Source of the DNA: Methanosarcinales archaeon
Lineage (GTDB): Archaea; Halobacteriota; Methanosarcinia; Methanosarcinales; Methanocomedenaceae
Reading direction: 5' to 3'
Assembly: GCA_021108405.1 (NCBI GenBank)
Contig: JAIOQW010000090.1
Location: forward strand, 1 to 41,537
DNA: 41,537 nucleotides
Part shown: piece after piece, positions 34,297-41,537 of the stretch
Position numbering within the stretch: position 1 is the first letter of the stretch
How the letters are laid out: the number at the start of each line of letters is the position of its first letter
Position numbers and translations under genes: made by a program
Notes under the pieces: generated by a model
Database searches by the model: none
What the model saw: only the letters and a program-made list of their open reading frames with translations
What the model was told of the DNA's origin: nothing

Positions 34297-34641
34297 ATGA
34301 ACAAAAAAATTGATAGTGAAGAAATTGTACCAGTCATTAGAGTTCCAAATTTTACAAAATATTATGTAACCAACATCAAAGGTGGGCTAACTACACAAGA
34401 TTTTAGATATGAATTAATGAATGAAAAAATCTATGATGAAGAAGAAGATGAGTGGACATATATAGCCGATGCGATGATTATTTTATCACCAACAGCAGCT
34501 AAGAGATTATTCGATACACTTGAAAGCAATATCGAATTATATGAAAGAGAACATGGTGAAAGTCGCACGTCCAGAGTTGTTGACTTGAATATTAAAGAAC
34601 TACCAATAAACTACCAAATTGGTAGAAAAGACCAGGATTAA
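34297..34641 (+). CDS. DUF3467 family protein
   Basis: The 114-residue protein matches the small DUF3467 family: YYVTNIKGGLTTQDFRYEL at the start, then DAMIILSPTAAKRLFDTL and NIELYEREHGE, corresponding to the family's usual MSPQHAKxLxxxLxxNIxxYE. Function is unknown; the fold is probably a small beta-helical module. It lies in the accessory island, separate from the PIN operon by 600 bases of repeats. Preceded by GAGGGG within the structured leader. Confidence 0.8.
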   Translation: MNKKIDSEEIVPVIRVPNFTKYYVTNIKGGLTTQDFRYELMNEKIYDEEEDEWTYIADAMIILSPTAAKRLFDTLESNIELYEREHGESRTSRVVDLNIKELPINYQIGRKDQD

Positions 34642-34778
34642 GAATAAATTCATCTTTAAATTATCAGAATATAATATCAACAGATAGATCTCATCAGTCG
34701 ATGTAGCCAATATCTCACACACAGAAATGAGGTCGTTGGATTTAAGTATGGTAACGGTGTTTATCCACATGAGATAAA

Positions 34779-35279
34779 ATGGTGAAAGAAAACAGCCCAT
34801 TCACACCCGGGATACCAGTACCAATAGATTATTTTATTGGCCGTACAAGCGAAATTAAGCGAATTGATCGAGCTATTTTACAGACTTCCACGGGTAGAAA
34901 TGAAAATATTTTCCTAACTGGTGAGCGCGGAATTGGAAAGAGCTCATTGGCTGCCCTCACACGTTACATTGCAGAAGAAAAATATCAGCTTATTGGAACC
35001 CACTGTTATATAGGATCGGCAACGAATATCAGAGATGTTTGCCGGATTGTGCTTACAAAGATACTACAGGCAATGCCCAATAAAGACCTTTTTAATAAAG
35101 CAAAGACAGTAGTCGGAAAATATATAAAAGGGATTCAGCTTGGAGTTTTTGGCGTAGGTATGAGCATCGAATTTACCGACGATCAAAAACTACTTGAAGA
35201 TTTGCCTTTGAATTTTTTATCCACTCTCATCAACCGCACAGGCAGCCATATCCAACAACTGAGCTTCACCTTCAAGTGA
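34779..35279 (+). pseudogene. truncated AAA/STAND-type ATPase
   Basis: The frame of 166 residues shows an N-terminal P-loop ATPase: PVPIDYFIGRTSEIKRID, Walker A FLTGERGIGKSSLAALTRY (about residues 45-63), and then GTHCYIGSATNIRDV. The Walker B, sensor and arginine-finger regions expected after about 170 residues are missing. At about 35217 the frame runs into the 3' end of the convergent PhoU-TrkA_C gene, and the last 20 codons are the antisense of that gene. Intact relatives have 350-450 residues. It is most likely a gene cut off at the island boundary; whether the fragment is translated is unknown. Confidence 0.7.
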
Positions 35280-36428
35280 TCCCCGAACGATCATGGCATC
35301 ACCGCCGGCTATTCCAGTCCTGGCATCAGGTCTGTATATCCATCGACTGCCCCTTCTTACTGCCATTACGAATATACCGGTTTCTGTCTCAAGTTGCAAT
35401 TCACCTAGTGTCTTATCAACAAGAAATGACCCTTTTGTTACATTAACCCTGGTGATGACCTCATCCGATTCCCTGACCGCCATCATGAAAATGGGATGAA
35501 GTTCAATATCTCTAAGAACAATATCAGCAATTTCATATGCAGCATCTGAAATAGATTCAGAGGCGTTTGCCAGATGCAACAGACCCCGAAGATCGTCCAC
35601 ATCCTTTACATGCCTAGCACTTTCAAGTACCCAGTGCTGAAGTTCATATTTCATCTGGTCCATCTCTTCTTCCAGGATCCTGACCTCATCTGCGATCTCT
35701 TTATTATAGAATAGCACAGCCGAATATGCCAGACCCACAGAGAGCTCGGCTTTATTCTTCATTTCAATAATAATATCAACAGCTTTATCCAGGCTGTTCA
35801 TCTCATCAAAAGTACTTGTCGGTGTGTATGCACGCGTCTCAAAAGGTTTGCCGGTAACATATTCAGTAAACAAGGACAGTCCATCGTCATGTCCTCTTGC
35901 AAATAAAATATCACCGGTAAGGATGGATGTATCATCTTCCGGATCATATATCCAGGAAGACCCATGACGTATAGCAATAACCCGCATACCGGTTTCGGTC
36001 TCAAGTTTGAGTTCACCCAGTTCCTTTCCAATTATCGGGCTTTGCGAATCAATAATAATCCTTGTAACGGTTTCCTCAGCTTCCCTGATATCTGCCTTTA
36101 ATTCAGGGGGAATACCCATCTTTATTAGGGCAATATTAGCAATATCTCCTGCGGCATTAGCAATATTTTCTGCAGCCGATGCGGCTTTTAACACTCCTGA
36201 CAGTTGGTGTGCCTCATCTAACCTCCGGGCAGCCTGCATAGCTGAGATCTTCATATAATACTCAAGAGTATCCATCTTATCTTCCAGACGGAGTACTTCT
36301 TCCGCAATATCCTCGTTATCATAGATCATGGCAGAATAAGCCAGATCAAACATTAACTCGGAAGTATCCTTCATCTCTACAAGGAGTTCTTTCATATTAA
36401 GGGAACAATGCTCAATTTTTTTGGGCAT
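35217..36428 (-). CDS. duplicated PhoU-TrkA_C regulatory protein
   Basis: 403 residues from the ATG at 36428 (the frame extends 18 codons upstream, but MPKKIEHCSLNMKELL is the natural start). It has two copies of PhoU-like helical domain plus TrkA_C domain. The first copy has SELMFDLAYSAMIYDNEDIA and then GKELGELKLETETGMRVIAI. The second has AELSVGLAYSAVLFYNKEIA and then DKTLGELQLETETGIFVMAV. TrkA_C (RCK_C) domains bind small ligands and regulate ion channels and transporters. The gene is divergent from an MgtE-like transporter across 70 bases, and the two probably form a regulated cation-transport unit, as in other methanogens. Confidence 0.85.
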   Translation of the reverse strand: MPKKIEHCSLNMKELLVEMKDTSELMFDLAYSAMIYDNEDIAEEVLRLEDKMDTLEYYMKISAMQAARRLDEAHQLSGVLKAASAAENIANAAGDIANIALIKMGIPPELKADIREAEETVTRIIIDSQSPIIGKELGELKLETETGMRVIAIRHGSSWIYDPEDDTSILTGDILFARGHDDGLSLFTEYVTGKPFETRAYTPTSTFDEMNSLDKAVDIIIEMKNKAELSVGLAYSAVLFYNKEIADEVRILEEEMDQMKYELQHWVLESARHVKDVDDLRGLLHLANASESISDAAYEIADIVLRDIELHPIFMMAVRESDEVITRVNVTKGSFLVDKTLGELQLETETGIFVMAVRRGSRWIYRPDARTGIAGGDAMIVRGSLEGEAQLLDMAACAVDESG

Positions 36429-36498
36429 AATAAATCTTACCTGATATAGGAGTTTATTTAAATTAACAATACATAAAACCACCGATGAGGGAGAAATA
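36429..36498. promoter_or_regulatory. divergent promoter region of the PhoU-TrkA_C and MgtE-like genes
   Basis: A 70-base AT-rich spacer. The run tttatttaaatt around 36450-36462 is a TATA candidate for the minus-strand gene about 25 bases from its ATG, which would give a nearly leaderless message. GAGGGAG before the TTG at 36499 is the ribosome-binding site of the plus-strand gene. Confidence 0.35.
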
Positions 36499-37749
36499 TT
36501 GACAGAACTTAGGGAAGAGTCAGTAGAAACGATTTCGTTCGGGGAATCTCTTCGTTACCACATCCCTCTTTCTACATTAAAGGAAGGTTTTTTCAGTCTC
36601 TCTATTATGAGTTTAATGAGTTTAGTAGCTGGCGTAGTACTGGGAATGATGATAGATGTACTACAGGCCTTACCTGGTTTATTTCTACTTATCACTCCTG
36701 CTATTGGTATGAGGGGTAATATTTTCGGTGCTATGGGATCACGCCTTGGTACAGCACTACATACTGGTATGTTCAGTACATCATTAAAAAATAACAGTAT
36801 CCTGACCCAGAATATCTATGCTTCCATGATCAATACCGTATTGATATCTTTTGCACTGGGCATGATCGCCTGGCTTTTTGCCATGCTGCTAAGAATTGAA
36901 AGTATAGGTGTAGTAGAATTTGTATTGATCTCCATGATCGGAGGGATCATCTCAAGTATCTTCGTACTACTGATAACAGTAGGTGTAGCTGTCATGGGCT
37001 ATAAACGTGATTGGGATATCGATAATATAAGTGCTCCTATAATCACGGCTGCTGGAGATATGATAACACTGCCTGCACTATTTATAGCGATAATATTAAT
37101 AGGAAACGAATCTTCGACTCTTCACAATATACTATTTATTCTGTTCGCAATACTGGCTGTATTGAATATAATCGTGACCATAGCCTCTAAACTGGATATT
37201 ATGAAACGTATCATCTATGAGAGTATTCCAGTACTGCTTCTGGCAGGGGTAATGAGTACTGCTGCAGGAATTATCATCAACTCAAAACTAGAAGGTTTTT
37301 TAGCAGTTCCTGCACTGTTGGTAATGGTCCCATTATTCCTGGAAAAAAATAATGCATTAGGGGGAATTCTTACATCCAGGTTGTCCTCCATGCTCCATAC
37401 AGGTCTGTTTAATCCCGGTATACTGCCAGGGAAAGAAATACTGCCAAATGTTCTATTGATATATATTTATTCTATAGTTATCTTTCCTTTAGTCGGAGTC
37501 ATGGCATTTGCAGTAAGTGTATTAATGAAGATTGAAACACCAGGTTTGGTCAATATGGTATTTATCAGTACAGCAGCCGGTTTTATTGCTGTTGCTGTGG
37601 TAAATGTAATTGGATATTATATTGCCATTTCTGCTTATAAACTCAGACTGGACCCTGATAATCATTGCATACCTATGATGTCAAGTATTATTGATGCTTT
37701 TAGTGCTATATGTCTGGTGGGCATGATCATGGTAGTGGGCATAATTTAA
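36499..37749 (+). CDS. MgtE/SLC41-like divalent cation transporter (membrane part only)
   Basis: A 416-residue membrane protein with two homologous halves of the MgtE transmembrane domain: LLITPAIGMRGNIFGAMGSR and LGTALHTGMF in the first, LVMVPLFLEKNNALGGILTS and RLSSMLHTGLF in the second. It lacks the cytoplasmic N-terminal and CBS domains of bacterial MgtE, as in SLC41-type proteins. It probably carries Mg2+ or another divalent cation. The start is TTG at 36499, five bases after GAGGGAG; no ATG fits. The missing cytoplasmic sensor may be supplied by the divergent PhoU-TrkA_C protein (inference). Confidence 0.85.
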   Translation: MTELREESVETISFGESLRYHIPLSTLKEGFFSLSIMSLMSLVAGVVLGMMIDVLQALPGLFLLITPAIGMRGNIFGAMGSRLGTALHTGMFSTSLKNNSILTQNIYASMINTVLISFALGMIAWLFAMLLRIESIGVVEFVLISMIGGIISSIFVLLITVGVAVMGYKRDWDIDNISAPIITAAGDMITLPALFIAIILIGNESSTLHNILFILFAILAVLNIIVTIASKLDIMKRIIYESIPVLLLAGVMSTAAGIIINSKLEGFLAVPALLVMVPLFLEKNNALGGILTSRLSSMLHTGLFNPGILPGKEILPNVLLIYIYSIVIFPLVGVMAFAVSVLMKIETPGLVNMVFISTAAGFIAVAVVNVIGYYIAISAYKLRLDPDNHCIPMMSSIIDAFSAICLVGMIMVVGII

Positions 37750-37753
37750 AAAC

Positions 37754-37899
37754 AAAATCCTCCCTCCGGTCGGATTTTCTAGAGCCTGAGGATCTTAAAA
37801 GAGCTAAAGAGAACAAAATTCTCGCTAACGCTTGAATTTTCTTGACTGAAGCTCCGAAGGAGATGAAGATTAGAAAATGTGAACGGAGTGAGCATTTTC
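37754..37899. repeat. cluster of three REP-like hairpins after the MgtE-like gene
   Basis: The stems are AAAATCC/GGATTTT (37754-37778), AAAATTC/GAATTTT (37815-37840) and GAAAATG/CATTTTC (37873-37899). The first and third match those after priL. The cluster lies between two convergent genes and may serve as a bidirectional terminator. Confidence 0.65.
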
Positions 37900-37910
37900 G
37901 ATGTATTAAG

Positions 37911-38495
37911 TTATATTTGATATACTTTAAAAATCTGCCCTTCAAAAGCACATACCTGCGTATCAGGATCAAACCAGGCATCAGGAGGCAGGCCTGCTTT
38001 CATACAGGTCTGGGTAAGGAAGTCCTCTGCATCAAAACCATGTTCTTCAGCTACTTGAGGAAGTAGTAGTCCGGAATAGAATCCTTTTTGTACGATCAGG
38101 CCATGCCTGCCTATTTCAATTTTTCCAGGCAGTTCTTCCGGTCTGCCTTCCAATTTATATGGCATGGTAAGTACAGTGACCTCTATCTCAATATCATCCA
38201 TCTCCTTAATAGTAACAGATCCAAACCTTGGATCTTCAGTGGCTGCATTAATAGCAGAAATGATAATAGCATCACCTAATGGCATAACAGGATATGGTCT
38301 TCCGATGCAGCCCCGCAGTTCCTTTATAGTTTTAATTCTTTTATTTAAAGTGACAAATACTCCTCTGTTCTTATAAAAAACCGAAGGAAGATTATCTGCA
38401 TTGAGAGTCCTCTTGCTGGTTAAATATTCAATTATAGCTCTTCTTGCTAATTCGAGAGCAATATTTCCTTCTTCTTTGGTAAGCAATTCAGTCAT
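37911..38495 (-). CDS. AMMECR1 domain protein
   Basis: The protein has the family's LRGCIGRPYP signature (about residue 60; the invariant motif is LRGCIG) followed by EDPRFGSVTIKEMDDIEIEV and the GLIVQKGFYSGLLLPQVAEE segment, all conserved from archaea to humans. Function is not established; it is often next to MEMO1-like genes, which are absent here. I chose the ATG at 38495 (194 residues, MTELLTKEEGNIALELARRA) over a TTG at 38522. It follows the PAN gene on the same strand, with a hairpin between them. Confidence 0.9.
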   Translation of the reverse strand: MTELLTKEEGNIALELARRAIIEYLTSKRTLNADNLPSVFYKNRGVFVTLNKRIKTIKELRGCIGRPYPVMPLGDAIIISAINAATEDPRFGSVTIKEMDDIEIEVTVLTMPYKLEGRPEELPGKIEIGRHGLIVQKGFYSGLLLPQVAEEHGFDAEDFLTQTCMKAGLPPDAWFDPDTQVCAFEGQIFKVYQI

Positions 38496-38530
38496 GTTAA
38501 ATGAATATATTTTTTTACTCAATATTTCAA

Positions 38531-38570
38531 ACTCAAATAAATCCGAGCGTTAGCGAGGATTTACTTGAGT
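38531..38570 (-). terminator. hairpin at the end of the PAN gene
   Basis: ACTCAAATAAATCC and GGATTTACTTGAGT form a 14-bp stem with one mismatch around GAGCGTTAGCGA. It begins at the PAN stop codon. It is related to the hairpin after cfbC (10206-10234). Confidence 0.5.
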
Positions 38571-39796
38571 TATATGAACATATCATGTGGGACATCTTCT
38601 ATGTCCTCAATAATGACCTTATTATAGGCCTCAAGAAAATCACTCATCTTGATCTTTTTACCGCGTCTCCGAATTACAAACATTCCGGTTTCTGTTACTA
38701 TGGCTTTGATATCAGCACCGCTTAAACCATCGGTCATTAATACTATTTTATTGAAATCCACATCCTCATCCAGTGACATTTTCCTGGTATGGATCTTGAA
38801 TATTTCCATGCGTCCTTTACTATCAGGCATGGGTATTTCTATGATCCTATCAAACCTCCCGGGGCGCAGCAGGGCAGGATCAAGCAGATCGATCCTGTTA
38901 GTTGCTGCAATGATCTTGATATCACCACGCTCTTCAAAACCATCCAACTCAGCCAGTAACTGTATCATTGTCCTGTTCACTTCAGCAGAACCTGTAGTGC
39001 CGTCATGGGTCCTGCGGCCGCCCACAGCATCTATCTCATCAATAAAAACTATACTTGGTGCTTTCTCTGCTGCCATCTGGAATAAATCCCGTACCAGCCT
39101 GGCACCCTCTCCAACAAATTTTTGGACGAGTTCAGATCCTGACATCCTGATAAAGGTAGCTTTAGCACGACTGGCAACTGCCTTAGCAATAAGAGTTTTT
39201 CCTGACCCAGGCGGCCCATGGAGTAGTATACCCTTGGGTGGTTCAACACCCACTTCCTCGAAAAGCAGTGGATCTGTTAAAGGAAGTTCAACGGCCTCTA
39301 CTACTTCCTTAATCTGCTGGTCAAGACCGCCAATGGAATTATAATCTACTTTTGGCGCTTCAATGAGCTCCATTACTCTTGCCCTTATGTCCGCATGTCT
39401 GGATAATAATGTTATAATACCAAAACTGTTATTTACGGCGACCCTCATGCTTGTTTCTATCTCACCTATAAGTTCATCGGGGATCTGTGTAATAATTTCC
39501 TGATTACTTCCATGCTGACGCAACAGGACCATATCATCAATAATTTCTATAACTGTTGCAATAAACAATGGAGGTTTTTTTAATTGCTGTACCTGTTCTT
39601 TGAGCTTCTGGATATTCTGAAGATAGCTACTGTTAGCTACAGCAGCATCAAGCAGTCTTTTCTGCAGCAGATCATTTTGCTCTTCCAAATGGTCAATTTT
39701 AGTTCTTAGTGATTGTATATCATTTTCATCTTCCAGCGCATTACTCGAATCTGTAACATTTGATTCGGTTGACGTGTGTACTACTGTATTGTCCAT
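38570..39796 (-). CDS. pan: proteasome-activating nucleotidase PAN
   Basis: 408 residues, as expected for PAN. An N-terminal coiled coil (about 25-75, IQSLRTKIDHLEEQNDLLQK) is followed by an OB domain and an AAA+ ATPase with Walker A HGPPGSGKTLIAKA (about 195), Walker B IVFIDEIDAVGG (about 250) and the second-region-of-homology arginines in ALLRPGRFDRIIEIP. The hexamer unfolds proteins for the 20S proteasome. The C-terminus is DMFI, so the docking motif (hydrophobic-Tyr-X) has Phe instead of Tyr. It is transcribed divergently from the KaiC-like gene. Confidence 0.95.
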   Translation of the reverse strand: MDNTVVHTSTESNVTDSSNALEDENDIQSLRTKIDHLEEQNDLLQKRLLDAAVANSSYLQNIQKLKEQVQQLKKPPLFIATVIEIIDDMVLLRQHGSNQEIITQIPDELIGEIETSMRVAVNNSFGIITLLSRHADIRARVMELIEAPKVDYNSIGGLDQQIKEVVEAVELPLTDPLLFEEVGVEPPKGILLHGPPGSGKTLIAKAVASRAKATFIRMSGSELVQKFVGEGARLVRDLFQMAAEKAPSIVFIDEIDAVGGRRTHDGTTGSAEVNRTMIQLLAELDGFEERGDIKIIAATNRIDLLDPALLRPGRFDRIIEIPMPDSKGRMEIFKIHTRKMSLDEDVDFNKIVLMTDGLSGADIKAIVTETGMFVIRRRGKKIKMSDFLEAYNKVIIEDIEDVPHDMFI

Positions 39797-39843
39797 ATGG
39801 TAGTAATTGTATTATCATCCAATATAAAGATTGGTGATATTTC

Positions 39844-39926
39844 AGTATATCAAGTTATACTTGCTATACTAGAACAAAATCCTCCCTTCGGTCGGATTTT
39901 CTTGAGTACATCAAGTTATACTTGAT
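39844..39926. repeat. three hairpins in the PAN/KaiC divergent region
   Basis: AGTATATCAAG/CTTGCTATACT (39844-39870), AAAATCC/GGATTTT with loop TCCCTTCGGTC (39876-39900), and ATCAAG/CTTGAT (39910-39926). The middle one is the REP-like hairpin also found after priL and the MgtE-like gene. Because the flanking genes are divergent, it cannot be a terminator for either of them here. Confidence 0.65.
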
Positions 39927-40081
39927 ATACTATTAAAAAGAAAAATTATATTTGTTCTGAGAATCTTATAGGGTATACTATAAACATATTTTTAAATACT
40001 ATGATTATAATAATAATGATAAAACTATTTGATCAAATTAATTTCCTAATATTTAAAATAGAAAATTCCGGATGAATAATA

Positions 40082-40849
40082 ATGGATGAATTTGAAAATA
40101 ATTATGAACAAGGAGATAACCGTTCGCCGACAGGCGTAGAAGGCTTTGATGAGCTTTGTGGGGGAGGACTGCTTAGAGACCGTACATATTTATTATCAGG
40201 TACGTCAGGAGCTGGAAAAACAATCTTTGCACTTCAATTTATTTATAACGGGATCACCAAATATGGCGAAAGCGGTATTTTTGTAGCAACAGAAGAAAGA
40301 CCGGAACATATCAGAGAACATGCATTAGCCTTCAACTGGGATCTTCAGGCACTTGAAGATGAAGGAAAACTTGCTATTATTGATGCTGCATCCACAAAGA
40401 TCGGTATCCCATCCCAGGAGAAATATGTAGATGTGAGACCATTTGATATGCGCTCGATGATGGACCAGGTTATAATGATCCAGGAAGAGATCGATGCCAA
40501 AAGGGCAGTTGTGGATTCATCTACTTCCATAGGTTTTTATCTTCAGGACCCTGCTAAGATCCGTGTAGAACTGTTGAAATTAGCTACCACTCTTGAGATA
40601 CTTGGCCTTACATCCCTTATGACATGTGAGATAGTTGATGATGATCATCCCAGTCGTTTCGGTGTTGAGAATTTTGTAACCGAAGGTACTGTTGCAATGT
40701 ACTATAAAAGGATGGAGAACGTACGTATAAGAAGTATAGAGATCTATAAAATGAGAGGTTCGGACCATAGTAAAAAGATCCACCCCTATGATATCACTAC
40801 TGACGGCATAATTATACATCCACATGAAGAGGTTTATACAGTTTTTTAA
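40082..40849 (+). CDS. KaiC-like RecA-superfamily ATPase (single domain)
   Basis: The 255-residue protein begins PTGVEGFDELCGGGLLRDRT and has Walker A SGTSGAGKTIFALQF (about 39-53), the catalytic glutamates in GIFVATEERPEHI (about 75) and a Walker B-like AVVDSSTSIGFYL (about 142). This is one KaiC domain, against two in cyanobacterial KaiC. Archaeal single-domain KaiC proteins are commonly signal-linked ATPases of unknown output. It stands alone, divergent from PAN, and its stop overlaps the end of a convergent zinc-ribbon gene. Confidence 0.88.
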   Translation: MDEFENNYEQGDNRSPTGVEGFDELCGGGLLRDRTYLLSGTSGAGKTIFALQFIYNGITKYGESGIFVATEERPEHIREHALAFNWDLQALEDEGKLAIIDAASTKIGIPSQEKYVDVRPFDMRSMMDQVIMIQEEIDAKRAVVDSSTSIGFYLQDPAKIRVELLKLATTLEILGLTSLMTCEIVDDDHPSRFGVENFVTEGTVAMYYKRMENVRIRSIEIYKMRGSDHSKKIHPYDITTDGIIIHPHEEVYTVF

Positions 40850-40986
40850 TCGGTAAATTGCTCTTCATGCCCGCATTCAATGCATTTATATATTACTAAT
40901 TTTCGACCATGATGGTCGATTCTTTTTAATACAGGATATCTAAAAAAGTTCATCCTTCCTTCGCACTCCGGACAATATCGCATCAT
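40846..40986 (-). CDS. 46-residue zinc-ribbon protein
   Basis: The ATG at 40986 opens a 46-codon frame beginning MMRYCPECEGRM and containing YKCIECGHEEQF. The two CxxC knuckles are 26 residues apart, as in a small zinc ribbon of the TFIIS/RpoM C-terminal kind. The stop at 40846 overlaps the stop of the KaiC-like gene. It could bind nucleic acid or a protein partner; the function is unknown. HisI lies 58 bases upstream on the same strand. Confidence 0.75.
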   Translation of the reverse strand: MMRYCPECEGRMNFFRYPVLKRIDHHGRKLVIYKCIECGHEEQFTD

Positions 40987-41044
40987 GAGTTTACAACCCC
41001 CTGGTTAGTCAATATTACACAGTTTATATGGTTATTGTTTAAAA

Positions 41045-41425
41045 TTAATATACATCTTCGGGGTTAAATACTTTCTCTCCTACGATATTACCGTCAATTG
41101 TACGGTAAAAACAAGATCTATAACCAGTATGACAGGCACCGCCAGCTATTTGTTCAACCTTCATTACCACAGCATCCGCATCACAGTCTATATACATCTC
41201 ATGCACGATCTGTATATGACCCGAACTCTCACCTTTTAGCCATTGTTTAGCACGACTGCGGCTGTAATAATGAGCTTTTTCGGTTTCAATTGTCTTTAGT
41301 AAAGCCTCAAGGTTCATGAAAGCGACCATTAATATTTCATTTGTCTTAAAATCCTGGGCAATAGCTGTCAGTAATCCCTTATCATCAAATTTTAATTCCT
41401 TAAGTATCTCATCTGATATTTTCAT
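41045..41425 (-). CDS. hisI: phosphoribosyl-AMP cyclohydrolase HisI
   Basis: The 126-residue protein has the zinc and magnesium site of His[17 protein letters not shown] (Cys and Asp ligands) and [14 protein letters not shown] (the two C-terminal cysteines). It also has the substrate-binding [16 protein letters not shown] segment. It opens the purine ring of phosphoribosyl-AMP in histidine synthesis. Only the cyclohydrolase domain is present, without the HisE pyrophosphatase domain, as usual in archaea. No other his gene is in the window. Confidence 0.95.
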   Translation of the reverse strand: MKISDEILKELKFDDKGLLTAIAQDFKTNEILMVAFMNLEALLKTIETEKAHYYSRSRAKQWLKGESSGHIQIVHEMYIDCDADAVVMKVEQIAGGACHTGYRSCFYRTIDGNIVGEKVFNPEDVY

Positions 41426-41488
41426 AGAAACCTATTGATGTATTAGTAGAATAAAATCGTTTGGTTATTAATTCCCATAATTGAAGCA

Positions 41489-41525
41489 ATCAAATTAGAA
41501 TGTAATCTGGCGTTTCTAATTTGAT
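41489..41525. repeat. perfect 12-bp inverted repeat near the window end
   Basis: ATCAAATTAGAA (41489-41500) and TTCTAATTTGAT (41514-41525) flank 13 bases. It lies about 65-100 bases upstream of hisI, so it may be an operator or the terminator of a gene beyond the window. Confidence 0.5.
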
Positions 41526-41537
41526 AGTCCGATTATA

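Overview
The window comes from a methanogenic or methane-oxidising archaeon, most likely of the Methanosarcinales/ANME-2 type. The evidence is a coenzyme F430 operon (cfbA-cfbE-cfbD-cfbC), found only in methanogens and anaerobic methanotrophs; archaeal information-processing genes (PCNA, primase large subunit PriL, diphthine synthase, PAN); an archaeosortase; and S-layer domains of the type seen in Methanosarcina surface proteins. The sequence is AT-rich, and its intergenic regions are full of small repeats. I cannot assign a species from sequence alone.

Layout. Positions 1-4935 hold surface-glycan genes: a partial ATP-grasp ligase, a PHP hydrolase and a deacetylase on the minus strand, then a Wzx-type flippase and an archaeosortase on the plus strand. 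Positions 4932-9585 (minus) hold a large DUF1616 membrane protein fused to S-layer-like domains, followed by an M48 protease and a small membrane protein. Positions 10240-13924 (minus) are the F430 operon, without cfbB. After a secreted C39-like peptidase, 15481-20403 (plus) is a three-gene membrane glycosylation operon (AglD-like glycosyltransferase, DUF2298 GT-C-like protein, UPF0104 flippase-like protein) behind a triplicated 59-bp unit. Positions 20538-26467 carry pcn, priL, a methyltransferase, diphthine synthase and a MutS-family ATPase.

Positions 26468-35280 are an accessory island: a 1373-residue DUF4062-TPR protein, transposon relics, a broken Mrr-like nuclease gene, a PIN-domain operon of three small genes, a DUF3467 gene and a truncated AAA ATPase. 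Positions 35217-41425 return to core genes: a duplicated PhoU-TrkA_C regulator divergent from an MgtE-like transporter, AMMECR1, PAN, a KaiC-like ATPase, a tiny zinc ribbon and HisI.

Most notable: (i) two conserved genes (cfbC and the AglD-like gene) have ideal Shine-Dalgarno sequences followed by AUA or AUU instead of a normal start codon; (ii) three copies of a 107-bp MITE with 15-bp inverted ends, two flanked by perfect 4-bp duplications; (iii) a DUF1616/S-layer fusion; (iv) a DUF4062-TPR giant beside an unfamiliar PIN-HTH-unknown trio. There is no CRISPR array, rRNA or convincing tRNA in the window.
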